From assembly GCA_018296165.2 (NCBI GenBank), contig JACKQL020000079.1:156728-220727 (forward strand): a stretch of 64,000 nucleotides of DNA, written 5' to 3'. Source of the stretch: Termitomyces sp. T153. Taxonomy: Eukaryota; Basidiomycota; Agaricomycetes; Agaricales; Lyophyllaceae. The position numbers and the translations under genes are program-made. The notes under the pieces are model-generated. The model made no database searches, had not been told where the DNA came from, and saw only the letters and a list, made by a program, of their open reading frames with translations. Below are positions 56,626 to 64,000 of this stretch, one piece after another. How positions within the stretch are numbered: the stretch's first letter is position 1; every line of letters starts with the position of its first letter.

Positions 56626-58114
56626 ATGGTGTCACCTACAGATTTTCCTCGGACAGCAGATCAACGTGTTTATCATTTAGGATTGCGTGCTGGGGATGTC
56701 GCCAATCGCATAGTAAGTATTGAATAAGTGGATTTAATATAAGATTTTCACGATCTTCAATCTGAAAGGTTACTGTTGGCTCTCCATCCCGAGCGCAAGC
56801 CATAGCGGCTTTCTTTGACAAAGAAATCAAGCCATTCGTTCTATCCTCGGAAAGAGGATTTCTTACAATTACTGGGAGATTCAAGAATGTCCCAGTATCT
56901 GTTATTAGTATTGGCATGGGAAGTGCAAACATGGACTTCTTTGTACGTGAAGTACGAGAATGTTTGAGCGGTGACATGGTTATCGTTAGGTCAGTTTACA
57001 TAGGTCTGCTATTCCTGAGATGTCAGCCTTGTGCTCAGCTCTGAAACGCCACCTAAAAAGACTCGGATCTTGTGGAGCGCTTATCGATGTGCCTGTTGGG
57101 ACCGTTGTAGTACCAAGGGCGAGCGTGTCTGTGACTCGAAACGTAGACTTTGACTTCGGTTCTGCAGACTCCCTCGAATCACCCTATAGGATTAGCAGAC
57201 CGGTAGGAACCGTATCCGGTCAACGCTGTCTTCATTCTGTTAATCTCGCTCAGGTCCACGCTGATGCCGCCCTGCATGATGAGGTCTGTTGAAGCTGATG
57301 ACCCAGACACCTATCGCCACACTTATCCACTAGACCAGCTTCAAAAGGCTTTAGCCATAGAAAGGCCTCTCGGATTTGAAATTTTGACAGACACCGTAAA
57401 TGCCTCCGCCGATAGGTTTGCCTCAATGTCCGCCTTCAATCCGTCATTGTTCAGACCTTATATTTTTTCAGTTTTTACTCTTCGCAGGGAAGACATACTT
57501 CTTTTCCGGACCATAATGAGCATTTGATAGATAAACTGCAAGCTTCAACTCCTGGACTGGTAACATTGGAGGTGTGTCATATATCCGCTTAGTACTGAGA
57601 CTTTTGAGATGCATTGTGCTCGCTGTAGATGGAGACTTTCCATTTATATCATCTTGCGGTATGTTGGAGGGGTAGACAAGCCGCCACTAGAATGTCCCCA
57701 TTGACAGAAAGGCTCGTAGAGCCGGTTATATCTCTGCCACCTGCACCTGTCTTTCCGACCACTTCTCTTCAACTTGCATCGCCAGAAACGGTCATCAGGG
57801 CTGCAGCTGTGCACATGGTATTTGCCTCTCGCACATCTCAGGAATTTATAACTCCAAATCAAGTGACCGAACTTGAGAGATGGACGGGCATAGTATGGCT
57901 TAGTCTTACTGCTTACTCGTCGCCATCTTACGTGATAGCTCTCAGGGCGTTCTTAATGCACTCTGTCACTTTGAAATCCCTCTCGAGGTAAGCGTTCCTG
58001 TCATTTTTACTCTCTTTACCTTTGTTTGTTCAAGGGTATGATTTCATTTTCCAGCGCCTGCATCCAGAGCAAGGCAGTGTCTGGGAAGAAGAGGAGAAAT
58101 CCGTGTTGAATTGA
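56626..58114 (+). CDS. uridine phosphorylase (PNP/UDP family)
   Basis: Nine exons (56626-56712, 56769-56989, 57061-57202, 57254-57283, 57339-57415, 57472-57571, 57629-57892, 57946-57987, 58055-58114) give 340 aa with all phases consistent. Family marks in order: TADQRVYHLGLRAGDVANRI, phosphate-binding GSPSRAQ, SIGMGSANMDFFVRE, VIVRLGSCGAL, VVVPRASVSVTRN, DTVNASADSFYSSQGR, SFPDHN and the nucleoside-binding LEMETFHLYHL, then VFASRTSQEF. The enzyme splits uridine with phosphate into uracil and ribose-1-phosphate in pyrimidine salvage, in the cytosol. The C-terminus (ERLHPEQGSVWEEEE) also fits relatives. Intact. It lies between two HMG-box genes; no functional link is evident. Confidence 0.93.
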
Positions 58115-59246
58115 TTGTGCTTATGATCATGAGGCCATTGGGGAACGAACGTATTCCATTTCCCCCTCTAGATCTAGGCGAAGATCTTGGTTGCTTTTTG
58201 ATGGTTCTTGAATGTTCAATTCAACGTTGTCTATCTGTTAGATGTGACAATATCAATCACCAACATTTCCCTCTTTGCACAGGACGTCTCATCCGTCAAG
58301 CTTGTTCCTTGCAGAATACTGAAAAACCAGCTTGCAGAGAAGGAAGTGGTTTCCCCTCTGCACCTCAACTGAGGTATCTTCCCTATGTTGTGATGTTCTC
58401 GTGGCTTAATGCCTCGCTATCCCTCCTAGCCGTAGCTGCGCAATCCCAAAAGCCGAGTTGCAATCACATTCGCAATTTTGCATACCCACACATTACTATA
58501 ATTCACGTCTTTGTATCCTTTCAACGTGGACAAACCTTAACAAGGTGTGCTATTCCTCGGAACTCAACGCGTATATCGAGGATCCAATTTTCAGGCCAGA
58601 AGCCGAGCCTTGTCACTGATCTCTCAAGGTACACATGCCTAGCATACTAGTAGGGCTCAGTCAAAAGCTCACAGTAGGAAGTCAACCGGATTTGGGGGGA
58701 TTCTGAGGCAGATTTGAATTGGATGTGAGCTGCCTAGCTATGAAAGCCATGCAAAAACCACAGTCAGTTTCGAGATGCTTTTGAGATTTCCGCGGCAATA
58801 TCCCGACCGACTAATGCTGCACATGGAATACTAATTTGAAAAAATCAATGATCCGAGATGAGACGGCGTATTCAAACGCTCGTCTCTATGCTCAAAGAGA
58901 TAAAGAAGTGTTCTCAACATTTTTGCATAGCGACAGGGAGATACAGGGTTATATACATATCACTTGGTCGAGAGCTACCATAGCCTTCGTTGCATGCGAT
59001 ATGCTAGGCCCACAGAAAGGCACAATAAGGTACTCTACTCGAAGGAATACGTTGGGATTGGGTGGGTACGGCAGTTTACAATGTTCACAGGTCCTTAATA
59101 GAAAAGCAAGACGCATCCAAAGGAGACCGACTGACGACGTCAACAGGCTGATGATATTATATTCAATAAATACGAGGGACCGGATGAGGAAGGAATACAT
59201 GGTGATATGAAAAAGGATGGAACACGTAAGTGATCAACCATCACAG
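58115..59246. other. intergenic between convergent genes
   Basis: One 179-codon + frame (58111-58650) overlaps the end of the previous gene and has no recognisable feature. Nothing else supported. Confidence 0.4.
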
Positions 59247-60341
59247 CTAGATAAAAGGAAGATCATCAAATGGCATACTGGTGAAGCGATTGAAACCTGC
59301 AGTGGGCACACCAAGGATGTCTGCAGCATCTTCGCCGTTCCAGTCATACACAGGGAACGGGCAGGTCACGCTGTACTCAAAGTTGTTGGACCCAGGTCCT
59401 TTCATAAAGTCTTCATAGGCATCCTTTTCAATTGCTTCGTTGGGTGTTCCCTGCGGATATATCTCACCATTAAACGACGTTGAAAGGTCATCCCCAGCTC
59501 CTTCGATATCGAAGTGACCATAATTCAAATTGACTATGTCATGGAGTGCGGACATCAGCATTGAGTTGTCGTCATTCTGCTTTTGGAGGTTATCGTTAGT
59601 TAGGGAAAAACAAGATAGGTAAAACCATACAGTGCAAGTAAGTGAAAAGGAGGGATCTTGTACTATCTGCCCATCAAGCTGGGTATGAGCAATTGGATGG
59701 GCTGTTGCACCACTGGGATACTGAGAGAGACTGATTAGATATGTTCCTTGGACGTCCGATGATCTGTCCGTGACATGCTTAAACTCAAGGGGTTTGGCCA
59801 TCGCAAGAACGAAAGGGGTAGCTGGTAACATTATGTCGTCCTCACAGATAGGTGACTGGAAAATAGAGGATAGCACTACAGGAACGGGGAATGTGGCGAG
59901 TGCGGGCATATTATTTCTCTTCTCCTTCTTGACCCGCTTCCCTTTCGTATTCAGTTTAAGCGTTCTTATCGGTTCCTCCTTCCCTTTTCCCTTTCTCCTG
60001 ATATTGCGTCGAGGCTGATAAACGTAGTTGGGATACTTCAAGGCATGCTGCCTTTTCTCCTCCTTTGCACGATCGTAGAATATCAGTTTTGTTTGTTTAT
60101 CCTCTGCATTCCACTTCTCGCCGGCCCATTTGGATGCTGTACGATATTTTTTGAGGTCAGCAGCAGTAGGTACGGCCCCAATGGTTTTGAGCCACGAGCG
60201 ATACAGAATAAACGGGTTTTGAGGTCGGGGAACATGAGAGACATTGGGCATACGGGGTTTGGGAGCCATGCGAAGAAGTTTGGAAGGAGTCAAAGGGGTG
60301 TGTTCGTTGTGGTCAACGGAGAAATCATAAATGAGGGCCAT
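59247..60341 (-). CDS. HMG-box protein HMG-2 (fungal mating-type-like HMG box)
   Basis: A nearly uninterrupted minus frame. The start MALIYDFSVDHNEH (ATG 60341) is preferred; an upstream in-frame ATG at 60392 is possible. The HMG box reads VPRPQNPFILYRSWLKT, ADLKKYRTASKWAGEKW, DKQTKLIFYDRAKEEK, ALKYPNYVYQPRR, followed by a basic tail (RRNIRRKGKGKEE, KGKRVKKEKRNN) that could be a nuclear signal. A 51-nt in-frame segment beginning GTATGG, with a CTAAC branch site and ending AAAAG, is most likely an intron (TCT|...|QNDDNSML). The C-terminus is acidic and aromatic (AGDDLSTSFNGEIY, PFPVYDWNGEDAADILG), which suggests an activation domain. Probably a DNA-binding regulator; the exact role is unknown. 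Confidence 0.82.
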   Translation of the reverse strand: MALIYDFSVDHNEHTPLTPSKLLRMAPKPRMPNVSHVPRPQNPFILYRSWLKTIGAVPTAADLKKYRTASKWAGEKWNAEDKQTKLIFYDRAKEEKRQHALKYPNYVYQPRRNIRRKGKGKEEPIRTLKLNTKGKRVKKEKRNNMPALATFPVPVVLSSIFQSPICEDDIMLPATPFVLAMAKPLEFKHVTDRSSDVQGTYLISLSQYPSGATAHPIAHTQLDGQIVQDPSFSLTCTVWFYLSCFSLTNDNLQKQNDDNSMLMSALHDIVNLNYGHFDIEGAGDDLSTSFNGEIYPQGTPNEAIEKDAYEDFMKGPGSNNFEYSVTCPFPVYDWNGEDAADILGVPTAGFNRFTSMPFDDLPFI

Positions 60342-61259
60342 TGAACCTTGGCTGAGTTGTGGCGTCCTGCACGTGATCACTGTGGTTGTCATTGGAGTCA
60401 GAAATGAGTCACGAGTCAACGACCACAGCCAGTTGATTTTGAGTCACATGAGCCAAGCTAAGTCTTCTTGTTGGATAAACACGGCCTCGTCCTTTGGTTC
60501 GTGTTGATAACTAACAGAAAACATTCGTACAGCCTGGGGACGGAACCCTTACTGTCCAGGCAAAGCTCCATTCTCGTTGGGACAATGTTCATCCTTTCTC
60601 CTCTATTTTCCTCGAAGAGTGGGAAAGCACATTTGCTTGACAAAAATTCCTGGCGTGATCGTCTTTTCTTTTACGTTCTACATCTGCCATTGAAGGGCAG
60701 TCAAATACCGAGATGGGGGTCAGCCGCGACGGTTTAGATCATCTGTTACAGGGATGAGCAAGAAGTTGACAAAGATGACAACGAAGCGCATATTACTCAA
60801 AGACAGACAGGCTCACGAATGTTTTTCGGTAGATATCTTGATTGGTACGTGCTTGTCCAGCCAAAATTAGTAATTGGCAGGGCTGAATCCTTGCTCAACA
60901 CCTTCTGCATTTATGGAATTATCAATCAGTGAATCTCATTATACTCGAACATTCTGTATTGTGCAAAAAATTCGATGCCATCCTGGTAAAAGGCATCTCA
61001 GGTTAATCCCAGGCTATTTCAACCTTACCAGGCCTTACCACATTTATATCATGTTGGTATGTAATTTTTTTAAAAAAAAACTAATGTTTTTATCTGGATG
61101 TGTATGAAACATTACATAGACTAATACTGCTTGTTATATCTAATCTTAAATGAACCTGTCTTGACCTTGTCTTTCATATATATTTCATATAAAATCATGA
61201 ACAGAGATAATCTGGTAGTCTTAAAAAGATACCATTAACATATCTTGGGTTTGTTCCAC
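60342..61259. other. intergenic, turning CpG-poor to the right
   Basis: Includes CACGTG (60371-60376) shortly upstream of HMG-2, a possible E-box. No gene recognised. From about 61050 on, CpG becomes very rare. Confidence 0.45.
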
Positions 61260-61800
61260 TATTGTGGGAATACTTAATTATTCAAATTTTGTATAAATAC
61301 AAATTGTGATTGCTAGTATTTCATAGTACAAAGGCTACAATGAAAACCTAAAGACTCTTCAAGATATTCTTCTTCTTCCAATTGAATCTTTAATGATAAG
61401 ATTTCCATGATGTTCATCTGTGATTTCAACATCTTGAGGAAGTAGACATGTCAAGAAATGATCAATGAGTTTAGGCATGAAGTTCTGATTTATAATTTTA
61501 GTATTTTGGCTACAAACTAGTAAAACTTGGACATACTGTTATAGCAGGATCATTTTTATGCTTCTACAACCATTGTAGAAGATAGATAGATGATTTTCTG
61601 GTCTTTGAAATGTAATGGCATTCCTCTGGATTGGTTGCTGGTAAAGCTTCCTCTTCAACAACATCTTTCATAACATAAGATCTTGCATTTTGGCACTCAT
61701 GTAGAGCAATCTGCTTCTCAAACTGATTTTTTATCAGTTTGTGCATAAAATGCTTTGACTTGTTTGTGTATAAAATGCTTTGACTTGTTTGTGTTCCATT
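61260..61800 (-). pseudogene. probable Plavaka-type DNA transposon fragment
   Basis: Minus-strand frames read LHECQNARSYVMKDVVEEEA, LPATNPEECHYISKTRKSS, YLLQWL. After stops they read FMPKLIDHFLTCLLPQDVEI and TDEHHGNLIIKDSI. This pattern (NPxxHYxxS, then PKLxDHLL...DED...IIK) is one I know from agaric proteins of the Plavaka (DUF6830-associated) transposase group; the naming rests on memory. Many stops, no CpG. A 24-nt tandem duplication (ATAAAATGCTTTGACTTGTT) sits at about 61745-61795. Confidence 0.45.
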
Positions 61801-62570
61801 TGGCCCTTATTAAATCATTGAATCAGATTTCACAGAATAATCCATGCTAACTCACAATTTGGGTTGAATAAGAATCTGTCATACCAAAGTGTTGTATCAC
61901 TTCAGTCAGGATAATGAACTATTGAATGAATCTTTGGAGAATCAAGTAGAAAGGGTTTTAGTCTATTTGATAGTGCAATAGGCTCAGATACTTTCATTTT
62001 GCCTGATTTCTTTGCACTAGTAGCTGCTTTTCCACATGCAGAAGCAGTAGCCTCCTTTAGTGTTTCATGTGTTTCAAATTCAGAACAGACTTATTTAGCA
62101 AAAATGCAAAGCTGTCAAGTCATCTCAGATGTTTGGTCATGGAATATTCCAAGAGACCAGTCTGTGTGCAGCCACATTTTAGATGAAGCATACCAAGGCC
62201 CCATAGCAAACAAAAGATTTTGAACTTTCTTGTCAATGCTGTGGCTGGTTTATTGGAAAAGTCCTTCAAAGCATGGAGCTGCATTCTAATTTTGAGCCTT
62301 CCAGCATGTGACCACATACAAGTATAACCAGAAGATAGCCCTTAGTTGAAAGTACTTGTGGTCTAAAGATGGGAGGCCCACAATGAGTGGTAGGCCCAGA
62401 ATGAAGGAAACAATCCAGGGGTCTAGTAAGAGGCCATGTGGAAGGGGCAACACTTGTCAGAATTATGGACAGAGAACTGGTGCAGCCTGAGGGCTAGAGC
62501 TTGGACCAGCAAATAGGGAAAACAAATGAGAATAAAGGAAAACCATGAGGAGGGAGAACAGGACAGAGGG
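61801..62570. other. CpG-poor unassigned repeat-like sequence
   Basis: No family could be named. Open frames around 61999-62317 exist on both strands but are short and without motifs. Confidence 0.35.
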
Positions 62571-63135
62571 GGAATGGGACATTCCCTGACAGCTATAGAA
62601 TGCTACTTGCCATCCTCCTTTGAATGCTGGGAAAGGATTGCTCCTGTGGCAAAGTCAGAGCTATCAGCTCTAACACAGAAGGGAGAGTCATCATGTGGAA
62701 ATAGGAGGATGGATTTGAGGTGATAGCTTGCTTGAGGGTGCTAAAGGCAGCTTGCTGCAAGGGCTCCTACTACCATGCTGTGTCCTTGGCAGTAAGGTCA
62801 AAGAGGGGATAGAAATGGTGGGAAAAATCCTGTATGAACCTCCAGTAGAAGTTGACAAACCCAAGAAAGGACTGTACTTCCTTCTTATTCCTTAGCTCAG
62901 GCCACTCTGCTACACCTGCCACTTTAATGGAGTCCATCTCTGCAATTTCATACAAAATGATCAGATCTAGGTACTCCACCTTAGTCTGCTCAAATTCACA
63001 CTTCTCAGGCTTCAGATAGAGCTGGTGTTGGCAGAGGCATTCCAAGACAATGCATGTGACCTGGTGATGCTCCTCCAGAGTGTAAATGAGGATATTGCCA
63101 AGGTACATTACAGTAAACACCAAGCTTGGTGTCAA
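62571..63135 (-). pseudogene. gypsy pol relic, duplicated downstream unit
   Basis: Frame 63135-62770 covers RT palm to thumb: a YLGNILIYTLEEH-like site where YLDD is expected, [37 protein letters not shown]. Below 62700 an RNase H scrap follows (DDSPFCVRADSSDFATGAIL-like). It repeats the unit at 63222-63992. YLDD has become YLGN, so it is dead. Confidence 0.7.
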
Positions 63136-63221
63136 TATAGTTTCTTAGCTGTACAGAAGTACTCAAGGTTCTTGTGATGTGTCCAGACTTCAAACTTATG
63201 CTATGCACCTTCAAGGAGATG

Positions 63222-63992
63222 CTACCATTCTTCAAGGGACCAAATGATGGCAAGTATCTCTTTGTCATGGATTTCATAGTACTGCTCTACTGCATTAAGG
63301 CTTTTGGAGTAGAAAGCTACTAGATGCCACTTACCATCCTCCCTTGACTGCTGGGAGAGGACTGCTCCCATAGCAAAGTCAGAGCTATCAGCTTCAACAT
63401 GAAAAGGAGAGTCATCATCTGGAAACAAGAGGACAGGTTTTAAGGTAATGGCTTGAGGGTGCCAAAGGCAGCTTGCTGCAAAGACTCCCACTACCATGCT
63501 GTGTCCTTGACAGTGAGGTTAAAGAGGGGATGTGCATTGTGGGAGAAATCCTATATGAACCTCCAGTAGAATTGACAAACCTAAGAAAGGACTGTACTTC
63601 CTTCTTGTTCTTTATCTCAGGCCATTCTACTACACCCACCACTTCAATGGGGTCCATCTTGGCCATTCTGTGCAAGATGATCAAATCTAAGTACTCCACC
63701 TTAGTCTGCTCAAATTCACACTTCTCAGGCTTCAGATAGAGCTGATGTTGACAGAGGCATTCCAAGACAATGTGTGTGACCCAGCAATGCTCCTCCAAGA
63801 TTTTGGTGTAGATGAGAAATCATCAAGATACATGCAAACAACACCTTCTGCAATCAGATCATAGAAGATGTCATTCATAGTCTGGAAGGTGGCTGGGATA
63901 TTAGTGAGACTGAAGAACATCACCAGAGGTTCAAAGAGTTTGTGAATGGTTTGGAATGCTGCCTTTGACTCATCTCCTTCTTTGATGTGCAC
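63222..63992 (-). pseudogene. gypsy pol relic: RT and RNase H, running to the window edge
   Basis: Minus frames 63992-63732 ([40 protein letters not shown]), 63798-63415 ([32 protein letters not shown]) and 63497-63222 (PFHVEADSSDFAMGAVLSQQ, LVAFYSKSLNAVEQYY, HDKEILAI) together form RT and RNase H with frame changes. The element probably continues beyond 64000. CpG-poor like the 11-18.7 kb block, but a different gypsy lineage by its peptides. Confidence 0.8.
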
Positions 63993-64000
63993 ATTGCCAT

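Noticed and set aside
58111..58650. 179-codon + frame after the uridine phosphorylase
   Set aside because: It starts inside the last codons of that gene in another frame and has no recognisable feature.
1..64000. CRISPR arrays, bacterial operons, ribosome binding sites, prophage
   Set aside because: The sequence is eukaryotic with spliceosomal introns; direct repeats found are transposon or LTR repeats and lack regular spacers.

Overview
The window is nuclear DNA of a mushroom-forming basidiomycete (Agaricomycetes). The evidence is genes split by many 45-60 nt GT-AG introns, an intron-bearing tRNA-Glu, a DUF6534 membrane protein, Kex2-type secreted oxidoreductases, HMG-box regulators of agaric type and abundant Ty3/gypsy elements. 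Gene models below were spliced by hand from reading frame, GT/AG signals and family knowledge; no database search was run.

Layout. 1-7.1 kb: tRNA-Glu, a complete cytochrome P450 and a many-exon DUF6534 membrane protein. 7.5-9.3 kb and 18.8-20.7 kb: two direct copies of a ~1.9 kb segmental duplication, each with a small secreted protein (SSP) gene. A third, diverged member lies at 25.1-25.6 kb. Between the two copies (10-18.7 kb) is a transposon graveyard: a Copia gag relic, tandem repeats, gypsy pol relics almost without CpG, and a younger CpG-bearing solo LTR with a perfect 5-bp target duplication. 21.9-31.9 kb: two secreted GMC oxidoreductases in inverted orientation, enclosing the third SSP gene and a CaMK-like protein kinase.

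32-45 kb is a second transposon zone. It holds a GMC gene scrap, repeats related to those at 10.8 kb in inverted orientation, a second solo LTR with its own target duplication and an expanded 21-nt repeat, and a nearly full-length 9.6 kb gypsy element with 222-bp LTRs and target duplication GAACA. That element carries gag, pol and a third ORF. It is inactivated by several CpG-type transitions and a frameshift in the protease active site.

45.9-60.4 kb is a conserved housekeeping and regulatory block: RTC1/WDR24 (SEA/GATOR2 subunit), a peroxisomal 2,4-dienoyl-CoA reductase, an SRY/SOX-like HMG-box protein with a GC-AG intron, a uridine phosphorylase and a second HMG-box protein. 61-64 kb returns to CpG-poor relics (a probable Plavaka-type DNA transposon scrap and duplicated gypsy pol).

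The secreted set (two GMC oxidases, three SSPs) suggests an extracellular redox or host/substrate-interaction locus that grew by duplication. The transposons have been hit by CpG-directed mutation while neighbouring genes kept their CpGs.
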